Source of the DNA: Peromyscus leucopus
Lineage: Eukaryota > Chordata > Mammalia > Rodentia > Cricetidae
Assembly: GCF_004664715.2 (NCBI RefSeq)
Contig: NC_051065.1
Coordinates: forward strand, 151,182,826-151,246,825
Length of the DNA: 64,000 nucleotides
Direction of reading: 5' to 3'
The position numbers and the translations under genes were made by a program. Below, in pieces: positions 32,977 to 44,489 of this stretch (positions are counted from its first letter, which is position 1; every line of letters begins with the position of its first letter). A model generated the notes under the pieces. It made no database searches. It was not told where the DNA came from and worked only from the letters and a program-made list of their open reading frames with translations.

Positions 32977-33653
32977 GAGGCTCAGAGGTTAAGAGCACTG
33001 GCTGTTCTTCCAGAGGTCCTGAGTTCAATTTCCAGCAACCACATGGTGGCTCACAACCATCTGTAATGAGATCCAGTGTGGTGGTATTGTGTTCCCCAAA
33101 ATATTGTGTACCTTAATAAACTTATCTGGGGTCAGAGAACAGAAAAGCCACTAGTTAGGCAGTGATAGCACACACCTTTAATCCTAGCATTCCAGAGGCA
33201 GAAAGCCATCTGGATCTCTGTGAGTTCAAGGCCACATTGGAAACAGCCAGGCATGGTGACTCACGCCTTTAATCCCAGGAAGTGAGCCTTTAATCCCAGG
33301 GAGTGATGGTAGAAAGCAGAAAAGTATATAAGGCTTGAGGACCAGAAACTAGAAGCATTTGGCTGGTTAAGCTTTCAGGCTTTGGAGCAACACAGTTCAG
33401 CTGAGATTCATTCTGGATGAGGACTCAGAGGCTTCCAGTCTGAGGAAACAGGACCAGCTGAGGAATTGGCAAGGTGAGATAGCTGTGGCTTGTTCTGTCT
33501 CTCTGATCTACCAGCATTGACCCCAATAACTGGCCTCGGGTTTGATTTTATTAATAAGAACTTTTAAGATTCATGCTACAATCCAGTGCCTTCTTCTAGC
33601 CTGCAAGGACACATGCAGGCAGAACACTGTGAACATCATAAATAAATAAATCT
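32977..33653 (+). repeat. B2 SINE split by a 502-bp insertion; 14-bp target duplication
   Basis: The 5' part of B2 (GAGGTTAAGAGCACTGGCTG...CACAACCATCTGTAATGAG) breaks at 33078 and resumes at 33581 (CCTTCTTCTAGCCTGCAAGG...AATAAATAAATCT). The whole is flanked by TAAACCAAGGCAAG at 32963-32976 and 33654-33667. Confidence 0.93.
33079..33580. mobile_element. 502-bp LTR-like element (TG...CA) with 8-bp target duplication
   Basis: Starts TGGTGGTATTGTG and ends ATTCATGCTACA, between ATCCAGTG copies at 33071-33078 and 33581-33588. It carries GTATATAAGG (about 33325), an AATAAA near each end on opposite strands, B1-like phrases inside, and a 21-bp tandem duplication (33265-33306). I associate this sequence with cricetid rodents. 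It could be a solitary LTR or a composite non-autonomous element; the 8-bp duplication is longer than usual for an ERV LTR. Confidence 0.7.
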
Positions 33654-33734
33654 TAAACCAAGGCAAGAAATCTTCAGCCCCTAGTCCAAGACATGTGGTG
33701 GAGTGACTCTAAGCTGGATCCCAGGAGTCTCCCT

Positions 33735-33860
33735 TGTAATCTTAGCCACTAGGGGAGGTGATAGAAGGAGGATCCCTTGAGCCCAGGAGTTTGAGGCTAG
33801 CCCAAGCAACACTCCTGAGCTAGCCTGAAACCCTATCTCAAGAAGAAAAAGAAAAAGATC
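33735..33860 (+). repeat. Proto-B1/B1F-like SINE
   Basis: GAGGTGATAGAAGGAGGATCCCTTGAGCCCAGGAGTTTGAGGC...CCTATCTCAAG, an old 7SL-derived monomer type. Confidence 0.7.
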
Positions 33861-33862
33861 TG

Positions 33863-34320
33863 GCAAGATGGTGTTATGCCCAGATCGTGGGGACCCCCAA
33901 AAAAGACTACCACAGAGACAGAATCCTGTATGTAAAGGCAAAGAGCCTTTATTTGCAAGCTTGGAGCTTGGTCTCTCTGTCTGTCTGCTGCAGTGGTGAG
34001 AGCAGAGAGCCTGGAGCCCAGGCAGGGAGGGGTTTTTATCATAGCAGAGGTTGGGGTGAGGGGGTTTCCAGGGTTCAGGACCCTGATTGGCTGACATTTG
34101 TCTACGGGTATAGGGAATGTTTGGAATGTCAGATATTTCCTCTTAGATGCAGGTCCCACTGGGTGGGGTCAGCTTATGGCTTTTCCTGGATCCAGGTGTT
34201 GCCTGCCAGAAGTTGTGTCTGGGCCTCTAAGCCTGTCGTGGCAGCTGTGTGGTCAAGCTGTTTTGCCCCCCCCTCCACAAACACACACATCCCCCCTTCA
34301 CAAATACCAATGACAGGACT
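33863..34320 (-). mobile_element. Possible LTR fragment (low confidence)
   Basis: An AGCCTTTATTTGCAAGC stretch (AATAAA on minus), a GATTGGCTGA box, and a C-rich boundary look like an antisense retroviral-type LTR. Ends and family are not secure; 34321-34930 may be related internal sequence. No coding capacity is seen. Confidence 0.35.
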
Positions 34321-34417
34321 CAATCATGAGTCCTATCTGCCCAAGGGTTTAAGGGTATTGGGACCTAAGAACTTAGCAAATTTTTCTAGGGCAGTGACAT
34401 CTGTATCTATTGCCATT

Positions 34418-34584
34418 TTTTTAAAATTATTATATTTTTTTTCAAGACAGGGTTTCTCTGTGTAGTTTTGGTGGCTGTCCTAGATCTTGCTCTGTAGATC
34501 AGCCTGGCCTCCAACTCACAGAGATCTGCCTGGTTCTACCTCCCAAGTGCTGGGATTAAAGACATGCACCATCATTGCCCGGCT
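34418..34584 (-). repeat. B1 SINE with 12-bp target duplication
   Basis: Reverse B1 (CAAGACAGGGTTTCTCTGTG...GGGATTAAAGACATGCACC) between TCTATTGCCATT at 34406-34417 and 34585-34596. Confidence 0.95.
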
Positions 34585-34934
34585 TCTATTGCCATTCTTA
34601 AGGCCCTGTAGTTCTGACCTTTGAGTCAATTGACAACTCTAAACCTATTTTTCCTGGTATGTCAGTGGTCATTATAGTTAGCCATTTTGCCCCCTATGCC
34701 AGGGAGTTTCCTTTTGACCTAGCATTTCAACCTATTTTGGGTGGGGAACATGAGGTGATGTATTCTCTTCTAGAACTGCTTCTAGCTGACATTAGGGTAC
34801 CATGAGTTGTCAGGGCCCCCAAGAGGCTGAAAGACTAGTCAAAGGCTGGAAATTAGTCAAAGGCTGGGCAATGGGGCATCTGTCAGAAGCATGTAGCTAT
34901 TTGACCCAGCTGTAGAGACAGGGAACAATCACAT

Positions 34935-35092
34935 TGTCTGGGCTTAATGAGTAAAGACACTTGTCACTAAGCCCAAGAGTGCAAGTTCAATCCCTGAGAG
35001 CCATGTGGTAGACAGAAAGAGCCAGTTCCCACCAGTCATCCTCTGATAGGCACACACATGCATGCACACACATAAATAAGTAAACAAAAATG
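34935..35092 (+). repeat. B2/B3 SINE (degenerate)
   Basis: GGGCTTAATGAGTAAAGACACTTGTCACTAAGCCC...GAGAGCCATGTGGTAG...CACACATGCATGCACAC. 35093-35655 after it shows nothing recognisable. Confidence 0.8.
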
Positions 35093-35655
35093 TTACAAAG
35101 AAGAGAAAAAGTGTAGAACAGTGACATGAATTCTGATCACTTTTCCTTGGATACATGTTTGGGGTGGTGGGAAGTTAGGGTGAGAGAGATGAGGGGAAGG
35201 AGGTTGAATTTAAATTTACAGGGACGGGGGACTTTCCTGGAGCCGAATAGAAGCCAAGAGAGAAACTACACAGGCATCTCTGCTTCGCCTCAGTCTTTGG
35301 TGGTATTTTCTTAATGTTGAAAAAATGCGGTAATTTATTATTTGCTGCACACCAACCCAAGCTGCCCCCCCCCAGACCACATCTGTTCATATTCCATTTG
35401 TGTGATACTGGGCTATTTTCCATTGCCTTTCTGTGTTGACATTGGCTTTTAGTGTCTGGGCATGTGGTTTCCCTTGACACAAACGTGGACTCATTTCTTA
35501 CCACTGAAATTTTCCTAGGGTGCTAGCATTTCAGGATGCAGGGGTGTGAGCATGTGATTTCACATCCCCCTCCCTGCTCTCCTCTTTGGGTGCTGCCATT
35601 GCCTAGGCTTCCTATGGTGTACTAAATGGGCCACATCCGAGCAGCTACAAAAGGA

Positions 35656-36000
35656 GGCTGGAACTTGTGAGATGGCTCAGTGGTTAAGAGTAGTTGCTGC
35701 ACAATGGAAGTCGTGGGAACCAGAGTTTGGATGCCAGCACCAGCATAATCCAGGCATCATGAAAAAAAAAAGCCCAGTACTCTCCCTCAAGTGTCCTACT
35801 CACTCTTATGACCCCCTCTGCTATGGGATGCAGAAATATGAAGCAGAAATTCAGCTGACAATAGCAAAGCTAAAGCTATTCCCTGGAAAAGGCATGAATT
35901 TTTCATGCACCCTTTTAAATGTATACATGTGTGCATACACTAAAACATACACACAAATCACAAATCTGTAAATAAAATCTAAAAATAAAACAAATAACAA
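35656..36000 (+). repeat. B2 SINE apparently split by unrelated sequence
   Basis: Head at 35656-35765 (TTGTGAGATGGCTCAGTGG...), A-run, about 140 bp of unassigned sequence, then a B2-like tail (TGTGCATACACTAAAACATACACAC...AATAAAATC). Confidence 0.6.
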
Positions 36001-36270
36001 CAAGAAAGGACCGCTTGTAGGCAATCAAGGAGATGGAAATGCTAGGTACATTAGCATACATTCATCATGGACCTCAGCTTGTTTTTGGCAGCCTAGATAG
36101 GGTCAGGGAGTCTGGTCCTTCTCTGCAGAACTGGGAGCATCCCTTCCTTCCGTTTCTGCACTGTGCAGATCTGCTGGGCTCTTTCCCTGAATGGTAGCTT
36201 TGGGCACTGGCCATTGATAGTGTTTGACAGAGGACATTCATCAGAATTTCAGAATTCCTCTGCCAGTTTC

Positions 36271-36272
<2 letters not shown>

Positions 36273-36344
<72 letters not shown>
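36273..36344. repeat. Compound trinucleotide repeat (TTA)n(CTA)n
   Basis: About 12 TTA units switch abruptly to about 11 CTA units at 36311. Confidence 0.97.
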
Positions 36345-36535
36345 ATTTATTTACTTATTAATTTTTTGTGTTTGTATGTCTGAGTATGAGTGCACACACA
36401 GTATGGCAAATGTGTGGAGGTCAGAGGACCACTTTGGGGAGTCAGCGTTTGTGATCCACTATGTGGATCCTCAGGTGGTCAGGTTTGGTGGCAAACACCT
36501 TTACCTGTTGGGTCATCTTGCCAGTTCCACTGTTG
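36345..36535 (-). repeat. B2/B3 SINE
   Basis: GTGTGGAGGTCAGAGGACCACTTTGGGGAGTC...CAAACACCTTTACC...GTTGGGTCATCTTGCCAG, reverse. Confidence 0.88.
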
Positions 36536-36539
36536 GTCT

Positions 36540-37837
36540 CTTAAAGGGATTTTAAACTAATTGCTAAATGCTTTTGAGAACGTTGTTTCCTTTCGCTGAT
36601 AGAACCCAGATGGCAGGGGTGTGGTGGGGTTTTTCCTCATTTGAGTCACTTTACCAGCACCTTGTCATCTAGACACAGAGGGTGACTTCAGGACAGCGTC
36701 GTGGCTGCAGAGCGTGGTTAGGTTTGGAAAAGTAACTGGGCAAAAATAGACAAACAAAAACCAGGGAAAGTTTGGGGAGAGAGAAAAGCTCTCTGATTCA
36801 ACACTTCCTCTGCCTGTGTGATGGAAACACATATCTAGTTACAGGGTATCATCTTTGGCAAGAACTTTTTTTTTTTTTTTAAACTGGATTTAGCCGGGCA
36901 AAGCCAGTATCTCCCTGGTCAGCTGAGGTGAAGGCTCCATCTGCCTTACGTATCGCAGGCAGCATTGTTTGCCTAGGGACCCTTCGCACAACCTTTACGG
37001 GGGATCAGAACCTCCAGCTCAGCCAAGTTCCAGGTCCTGGGTGAGATTGGCAACCCCTTTGACCTCAGCTGAGAAAGCTGGATGTGGATGTCACAGAAAG
37101 CCTAAGTATGGAGCCCCACAGCACCTGCTCATGGTACTTGTCCTCCATTTATGCACAGTGAAAGACAGGCAGGCCTACCCTGGGGGCACAGGGCTGCACC
37201 AGCGTGAGGACCAAATGGACTAAGCTGATGCAGATACTACTGCTAGCGTTGGGCACCCGCTAGCAGACACAGGGGGATGCCTCCGTCTGCGAGTGTCCTA
37301 ATTTTAAAAATAAATGGTCTATGAAAGAGGCATTGCAGATGGCTAATAGACATGTAAAATATCTGTGCCTTCACCGAGCACCAGAGGAATGCAATTTAAG
37401 ATGTGCTGACTTAGTATGAATACTAAAAGTCGGCTTAGTGTTTTCTTAGGCTTTACTTTCACCAGAAGTTGGAAATTCTACAAATAAACTTACTTGAAAG
37501 TGCAATTGCCCAGTAAGCCTAATGATCCCGCGGAACCAGACCTGTGCCTGGTCAGAGATGTGAAGGGTCGTAACGACGGGACAAAATTGTGTGGCTTTGG
37601 CTCTGATACCCGCTTCCTCGCCGTGCTGGGATAGACCCAAGCATGCCGGGCACGTGCTTTAGCATGGAGCTGCACACCCAGACTCCTCTCTCGTTATCCA
37701 GCAGAGATGGGCAGGGCAAGAGAAGTGGGGCTTGTCAAGGCCACAGATGTGCAGGGCTGGAGTCACATTAGTAAACTACGATGCGCTGCCACTTAAGCCT
37801 GGGTGGTCAATAGCTTCATGCCAGCGGCTGGTCAGGG
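36540..37837. other. Mostly unique; one ID-like fragment
   Basis: Only a reverse ID-like fragment (37600-37680) is recognised. Frames here are short, with no domain. Confidence 0.4.
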
Positions 37838-37975
37838 GGCTAGGTGGGTAAAGCCACTTGTTACTAAGCCTCAGGGCCTGAGCTCAGTCCCCAGCACCCA
37901 CAAGGTAGAAGGAGAGAACCAACTACCCCAAGTTGTTCTCTGACCTCTACATGTGTTATGGCATGTATATGTGTA

Positions 37976-38030
<55 letters not shown>
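37838..38030 (+). repeat. B2/B3 SINE with (CA)n
   Basis: GGCTAGGTGGGTAAAGCCACTTG...CTGAGCTCAGTCCCCAGC...CTCTGACCTCTAC then (CA) 37983-38028. 38031-38504 after it shows nothing recognisable. Confidence 0.9.
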
Positions 38031-38504
38031 GGATTAAAAACGCCTGGAAGATTCAGCTGTTTATACCTCAACAGTGTGTGTTTTCCTGTCTTTTCAGGTA
38101 GGTAAGATGCCATATGCCTTCAGGAATAGGGATTGGAGTATCGTTCCCTCATTCACTGTCTGTCCTTAGAGAAGCAGGAAGCTGGACATCTCTGTCTTTT
38201 TCAGGGGGACAGTAACTGCATTAGTTGAAGTGACCCTGATAACCCTAGAAACCACCCCCAAAATAACATCAAAACCCATAAACTTGTAAATTCCGAAAGA
38301 GGCGTTTATTTTTTGTAAATGGTCAGCTGTTAATCAAATTAATTTTGACTTTTTAGGTTTTAGATATTGCATGAGTAACATTTACTGAGATTTAATTATA
38401 GGGTCATTTTCTGCTGAAAGTATTTTTTTTAATAGTCTTTATAGTCCCTTTCTAGGTTTCTAACATCGGTCTGCTCTCTCACTCCCAGGTGGATGCACAT
38501 ATAT

Positions 38505-38814
38505 AAAAATTAGGGGGTGGAGAGGGGGCTGCCGAGTTAAGAGCAGGCTGCCGAATCACGAGGCCAGAGTTTGGATCTCAGCATGGAGGCAGCAAGCAGG
38601 TGGCTGGGATGTGCCTGTTGTCCCAGCTGCAGGGGACAGGAGTAGAGAGGAGGGTTGCTGGGGCTTGCTGGACAGCGGGAGAGACATGAGCCCCATGTTC
38701 AGGGGAACCCTGCCTCAAAGGAATAGACGAGAAAGAAAATGCCTGAACCCTGGCTTTCCTGTATGTACATCTGGCTTCCCTGTATGTACATGCACATGCG
38801 TATATGCTCACACA

Positions 38815-38815
<1 letters not shown>
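38505..38815 (+). repeat. Composite B2-B1-like SINE
   Basis: A B2-like head (GGTGGAGAGGGGGCTGCCGAG...AGAGCAGGCTGCC), a B1-like middle (GCAGGTGGCTGGGATG...CTGCCTCAAAGG) and a CA/TA tail. The phrase GGCTTTCCTGTATGTACATCT is imperfectly duplicated in tandem at 38753-38789. Confidence 0.6.
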
Positions 38816-38994
<179 letters not shown>

Positions 38995-39004
38995 TCTTAA
39001 AAAA

Positions 39005-39175
39005 AAAATTAGAAGCAGAGCTGGTCATAATGGCTCATGCTTTTAATCCTGGCACTCAGGAGGCAGAGGTAGGCAGGTCTTTATGAGTGAGGCCAGCCTG
39101 GTCTACGTGGAAAGTTCCAGGCTAGACAGGCTATATAGTGAGACCCTGTCTCAAAAACAAACAAGCAAACAAAAA
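39005..39175 (+). repeat. B1 SINE
   Basis: CATAATGGCTCATGCTTTTAATCC...GAGGCCAGCCTGGTCTACG...GACCCTGTCTCAAAAAC. Confidence 0.9.
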
Positions 39176-39187
39176 GATATGATCCAC

Positions 39188-39560
39188 ATACGAGAGTAAG
39201 CATGAGAAGTTTATCTTTCTGAGTCTGGGTTACCTTACTTAATAAATTACTTCCCAGTTCCAATTCCATCTATTTTCCTGCAAACTGCATGATTTTTCTT
39301 TTAAATTCCATTATGTTCATGTACCATGTTTTCATTATCCATTCATCTATTGATGAATATCTTTACTGATTCCATTTCCTGCCTATTGTGAGGAAAGCAG
39401 CCATAATAATGAATGAATAAGTATTTCTGTAGTAAGATGTAGATTCCTTTGGGAATATGTTCAGGAATGATACAACTAAATCATATGGAAGTTCTATTTT
39501 TAGCTTTTTTAGAACCCTTCACACTGATTCCCATAATGTGGACGAGTTTATACTCTAAGA
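39188..39560 (-). repeat. LINE-1 3' fragment
   Basis: Reverse of the ORF2 tail: TTTATCTTTCTGAGTCTGGG, CCATTCATCTATTGATG, TTCACACTGATTCCCATAATG. Degenerate. Confidence 0.75.
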
Positions 39561-39699
39561 GGGTCAGTTTTCTAATACAGCCAGCCAAATGCACCGACAG
39601 ACACTTGCAGTCCTCAACACTTGGAAGGCTGATACAAAGGCATCCCAAGTTCCAAGCCCTTGGCTTGGGGAACTTACAGCCTCCTGTCATAAAACAAGG

Positions 39700-39785
39700 G
39701 CAGGGGTGTGTGACTTGGTGGTAGTGCACTTGCCTGGCATGCCCAAGGCTGGGTCCAATCCATGGCAGCAACAATAACAGAAAAC
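39700..39785 (+). repeat. ID SINE (degenerate)
   Basis: GGGGTGTGTGACTTGGTGGTAGTGCACTTGCCTGGCATGCCCAAGGC...CCATGGCAGCAAC. A B1-like fragment precedes it at 39570-39700. Confidence 0.8.
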
Positions 39786-39907
39786 TGTGCGGTTGAATGT
39801 AATACAAAGTAGACTAAGATAAGGCTTTGGGCTGGTTGTTGTTATGTTACCGCTGGAACAGTGCCCCACCACCAAGATATACATTGGCTCTAAAAAGCTG
39901 TAGTTTG

Positions 39908-39909
39908 TT

Positions 39910-39964
<55 letters not shown>

Positions 39965-39969
39965 TTTTT
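39908..39969. repeat. (TTTA)n microsatellite
   Basis: About 15 perfect units. It forms the tail of a reverse B1 fragment (39969-40004), which is followed by an opposite full B1. Confidence 0.97.
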
Positions 39970-40017
39970 CAAGACAGGGTTTCTCTGTGTAGTTTATTTT
40001 TATCCTGTGTGAAAACC

Positions 40018-40180
40018 CAGGTAGTGGTAGTGCATGCCTTTAATCCCAGCACTGGGGAGGCAGAGGCAGGTAGATCTCTGTGAGTTCAAGGCCAGCCTGG
40101 TCTATGAAGCAAGTTCCAGGACAGCCAGGACTACACAGAGAAACCCTGTTTTGAAAAACAAAACAAGCAAACAAAAAGCC
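40018..40180 (+). repeat. B1 SINE
   Basis: CAGGTAGTGGTAGTGCATGCC...AAGGCCAGCCTGGTCTATG...GAAACCCTGTTTTG then A-rich tail. Confidence 0.95.
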
Positions 40181-41319
40181 CCAAGTGGATGTTCCACTGT
40201 TGGGACATTCTCCACTGGTCATTTGAGGACCTGAACTGCTTTCTGACTTGGATCTCTGTTTTTGGCCTTGGCTTTGAAGGCTGCTATTTTAGTCGGTTAG
40301 TTAGATAAACAACTTCTAAAGCAGAAACTCAGAGTTCAGGTCATTGTTGGCTATGTTGCTTTTGGGCCTATGGTGAGAGGGAACATCATGGTGGGAGCCT
40401 GAGATGGAGGGAACTGTTCACTCCATGACTAACATGTTAGAGACAGCTGGGGAGGACCTCAGGTCTCCATATCCCCTTCAAGGGTACAACTGGTGACCCC
40501 GTTCCCTTCTCCTAGACTGCACCTGGGAAAGGTTACATCACCTCCCAATAGTGTCAGACACTAGAGACAAAGCCTTTCACGCAGGGGCCGTGTTCTAAAT
40601 ATAGCAGCTGCTCTGCTCACCTTCATCAAAGCGTAGAGGACGGCCCTGGGAACGTTTTGTTTTTGTAGGCCAGTCCCAGAAGCTACAGAATGATTTCTTC
40701 TGTCATCTCACTAGATCTCAGTAATCCAGGGACGTCTTAGCAATAAAAGCCAGGGAATACAGTCACGCTGTGTGCAAGTACCAGAGGACCTGAGCAGGGA
40801 GAGACGCCATAAGAGAATGAAGTGACTTCTTGGATAAATATGTACAAAGCTAGGATGCAGACGTTGCCCTTTCTTAGATTAACTGTAAGTTGTTTTCTTT
40901 TTAATTTTTAAGGATTATATCATCGTTTGTGTGTGGGAAAGTGGAGAAAGCCCTTAGTGAATGAGGTCCTGAGTAAATGTGGGCTGTTGGCATGGACACA
41001 GCCATGTCCAGGACCAATGCCTCAGCCCCGTGTGAGTGGCAGAGTCTTCCATGGGTGAAATATGAGCGGCAGCAACACCTTCCTCTGGTCCAAGTGCAAA
41101 TGATGATAGTGTGTGCCGAAAATGTTCACTGTAGATTTCTGCCTCCAGATATTTCCTGAAGACTGCTCCCCGACAGAGACTGTTCACAACGTACCATAAC
41201 ACTGCCTCCCTGTTTAACTGTATATAATAAACATTCTGTGTCGCCGAGGGGCTGTGGCTTCTCCATCAGAGAGCCCAGTCCACCCCATCCCAGCTTTTCT
41301 GTGTGTTCATGTGTCCTTT
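40181..41319. other. Unique-looking block with MEF2 + E-box
   Basis: SINE-free for about 1.1 kb. It contains a perfect MEF2-type site CTAAATATAG (40595-40604) abutting CAGCTG (40605-40610). No coding evidence. Confidence 0.45.
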
Positions 41320-41700
41320 TTATCTTCATTCCCATTGCTGTGAGGAGACACCATGACCACGGCAACTCTCATAAAGGGAAACATTTCATTGGGGCTGGCT
41401 TACGGTGTCAGTGGTTTGTTTAGTCCATTATCATCATGGTGGGACATGGTGGGGTGCAGGCAGACGTGGTGCTGGAGAAGGAGCTCAGAGCTCTACATCT
41501 TGATCCACAGGCAGCAGAAGACTGTATCCCACACTGGTTGTAGCTTCAGCATATATGAGACCTCAAAGCCCGCCCCCACGGTGACACACTTCCTCCAGCA
41601 AGTCCATCCCTCCTAATAGTGCCACTCCCTGTGGGCCAAGCATTCACACACATGATTCTGGGGGCCCACTCCTGTTCAGACCACCACAGGTCCCTGGCCA
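41320..41700 (-). repeat. Rodent medium-reiteration repeat
   Basis: CATTGCTGTGAGGAGACACCATGACCACGG...CATTATCATCATGGTGGG...CACACTTCCTCCAGC...TTCAGACCACCACAG. Reverse relative of 604-845, nearly complete. Confidence 0.8.
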
Positions 41701-41724
41701 CTCCAGTCATGTCAATCCCGGGAG

Positions 41725-41925
41725 CTGTGCTGGATGTGGCATTTGTGTGTGTGTGGTGTGTGCACATGAGTACATGTGACACTGTGTGGTATGTAGGCCA
41801 GAGGACAAGTCTGTAGAGTTGGGTCTCTCCTTCCGTCTTCACATGGCTTTCAGGATGGAACTCGACTTACCAGATTTGTGTGGCAAGCACCTTTACCCAC
41901 TCAGCCATCTCGCTGGTCCAATTTT
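41725..41925 (-). repeat. B2/B3 SINE
   Basis: (GT)-rich lead, AGGCCAGAGGACAAGTCTG...CAAGCACCTTTACCCACTCAGCCATCTCGCTGG. 41990-42012 is a T-run; 42020-42860 holds only a reverse ID-like fragment (42298-42365). Confidence 0.85.
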
Positions 41926-42859
41926 TGTTCATTTTAATGAGGAACTTTGGATGACTCATTGTATACGATACATTATACTTTAAGCTGTGTGGTTTTTTTT
42001 TTTTTTTTTTTTCCGTTTTTGGTTTTGTTTTGTTTTTTGAATGGTGACCCCTTCTGATCAGTGGCGTGGGTTTGTAAGGTATCTGGATCCCCAGAGATCA
42101 AATGTACTTTAGCCTCCTAAGGTGACCTTTGGTATGGTGGGCTCTCTCCAAGCCCCTTTCTCCTCCCTTTTAAGTGGTCATCTAGGCAGATGAGAAGCAC
42201 GGCCTCAATCAGGCCAGCTAGCCCAAGGTCATGGTGGAGCGAATACCCTCTACAGACAGAGACAATTGTTTCTCTTCCCTGTCCTGCTTTCTCTCTCCGC
42301 AGTGCTGGGGTAAAACCCGGCTCCTTACAAATGCTTGGCAAGCGCTGTCCCACTGAGACACTACCAGACTCGGGGCCTGTTTCAGTTCAGTGGTGAGGGG
42401 TATGCAGTCTGAAATCTGAGGGCCTGCACCAGAGGATAATACAATCCTGTCCTGTTGGTTCTCTGTGCCAACTTGTCATTCTACACCTATTTTCCTCTCA
42501 CATGACCCTGTGTTCTCCTTCTGCCCTTCCCAGGTTCCCACAGTTTCTGACCCTCTGCTGGGAGCCCAGCCTCAGCCTTTCACTCTGTTCTCCATCGCCC
42601 ATCATTCCCACTAGTCACCACGTTTTCTAAATACACATCTGATGGTGCTTCCACCTACGGGGTGTCTGGAACCGCTCCTGTAAGCCTCAGAACAAAGCCC
42701 TCGCTCCTTGTCGGGTCCCCAGGGACCCCAAGAAGTGTCCCCAGTATGGGGGTTCTGTAGCACCAAGAACACATAAGTTCTGTGTGTCTCTGGGTTTTGA
42801 CGGCGTACCCTGTTCTAGTTCGTTAGCTGTTACTGTGAAGAACACTAACCAAGGCACTG

Positions 42860-43155
42860 GAGAAGGGATTCAGTGATTAGGAGCATTTGGTGCTCTAGCG
42901 GAGGACCTGAGTTTGATTCCCAGCACGAAAATGGTGGCTTACAACCATCTGTAACTCACACAGACACACAAGCACGTACACACACCAATGCATAGATACA
43001 CAGAGACACACAGAGAGACCTCCACAGACACATAGATATAGACACACACAAGCATGCACAGCGACACATACACAGACATACAGACACACACTGACACACA
43101 GACAGACACACACAGGTACAAACACAGACACACACATAGACACACACAGACATAT
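42860..43155 (+). repeat. B2 SINE followed by degenerate (CACAGA)n
   Basis: B2 part 42860-42956 (AGAAGGGATTCAGTGATTAGG...TTTGATTCCCAGC), then about 200 bp of imperfect CACAGACA-type repeat with no fixed period. The long antisense frames over it are repeat artefacts. Confidence 0.85.
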
Positions 43156-43529
43156 ACACTATAGAGTTGTTTAGGGAAAAAGAGCACCTGCTTTCAGAAA
43201 ATTACATATGTGCAAACCAGCCTTACATATAGTCAGGAGTGAGAATTTAGTGAAATGATGACTAGAGCTGTAACACATAGAATAATACACAATGTGTACA
43301 CTGACGCTCCCTTAGCGAGCAGAGTGGCAGACTCCGAAGCCTTGGGGACCTGTGTTCAAGTGGCTGTGTGAGCAGCTGCAAGAACTGTGACAGAAACACT
43401 AGATGGGGAGATGAGTCTGGGCCCTCCTGCCCGCTAGGATGTTCATGTTCCAAAAGATTTAAATCGTTGTTAAGCAAAGAAATTTGGCCACCTGTCAATT
43501 AGTGGGTCTTTCTGTCTGTCTGTCTGTTG

Positions 43530-43672
43530 TTTGTTTTTGAGACAGGGTCTCAAGTAGTCCAAGTTGACCCCAAACTCCTAACGTAGCTGAGGCTGGCATT
43601 GAACTCCTGATTCTTCTGTGCCTCCACCTCCCAAGTGATGGGATTATAGGTGTGTGCCATTCTTCCAGTCCT
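43530..43672 (-). repeat. B1 SINE (old)
   Basis: TTTTTGAGACAGGGTCTCAAGTAG...GAGGCTGGCATTGAACTCC...GATGGGATTATAGGTG. Confidence 0.85.
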
Positions 43673-43674
43673 TT

Positions 43675-44308
43675 TAAACTATGCTCCAGTTTGCAAAGTC
43701 AGAGGTACGTTGGGTTGGTAGCACAAGATCCACTTGTTCCAGTGAGCCAGTACAGACAGGCTGTCAGTTGCCCCCCATGGGGCTCCAGAGCTGCACCGCA
43801 TACCCCTTCCCTCCCTGGAACTCCTGAATTCCCAGGGTATGGAAGCAGCCCATACCCCAGAACACCACAGCAGATCAAATAGGTTACTTTGCAAGATGAG
43901 AGCATCTTAACACCTTTTCCACAATCCTCCAATTCCTTGAAAACAAGCCTAAAGCATTGGCTCTCAGAATTTGTTCCTCAGAATAATTTCCTAAGCCACA
44001 ATGACTTAGGGGCCACCCATTTCTGCCTTCCTCAAAAGAGGCATCTTTTAAGATAATTGTAATTCATCAAGATGCCAGAGGATGAAAATTCTTTCTATTT
44101 TCTGCACAGAATGAAACTTGCATAGACTTTTGCTTGGCAATTGAGGGAAAAATGGTGCTTTTTCCAAGTAAAAGGATTCAGCTGGGACCTGCCACTTCCG
44201 GGAACCATGCACTCAGGGTTGGGAAGGGGGACAACCTGGAGTCTGGGGGCTCCGTTGGCTTTGTGGCATTTATTCTCATATCAGTCAGTTGATTTGAGAG
44301 TCTGGGAT
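43675..44308. other. Unique-looking sequence, nothing recognised
   Basis: No repeat or coding evidence. Confidence 0.4.
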
Positions 44309-44324
44309 CACACACACGCACGCA

Positions 44325-44378
<54 letters not shown>
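44309..44378. repeat. (CA)n with CACG interruptions
   Basis: Alternating purine-pyrimidine for 70 bp, with a CACGCACGCGCA block near its start. Confidence 0.97.
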
Positions 44379-44379
<1 letters not shown>

Positions 44380-44489
44380 CTCCTCACAGGGAACGCCAAA
44401 TGCATTCTAGGTTAACTTCTCCCCCAAGTGCCAGAATTTCAATCTCCTCACTTCTACCACCCTCTCTCCTTCCCCTAAGGCACCCCTCA

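Noticed and set aside
42895..43187. Cysteine/valine-rich minus-strand frames
   Set aside because: Translations of a degenerate CACAGA repeat.
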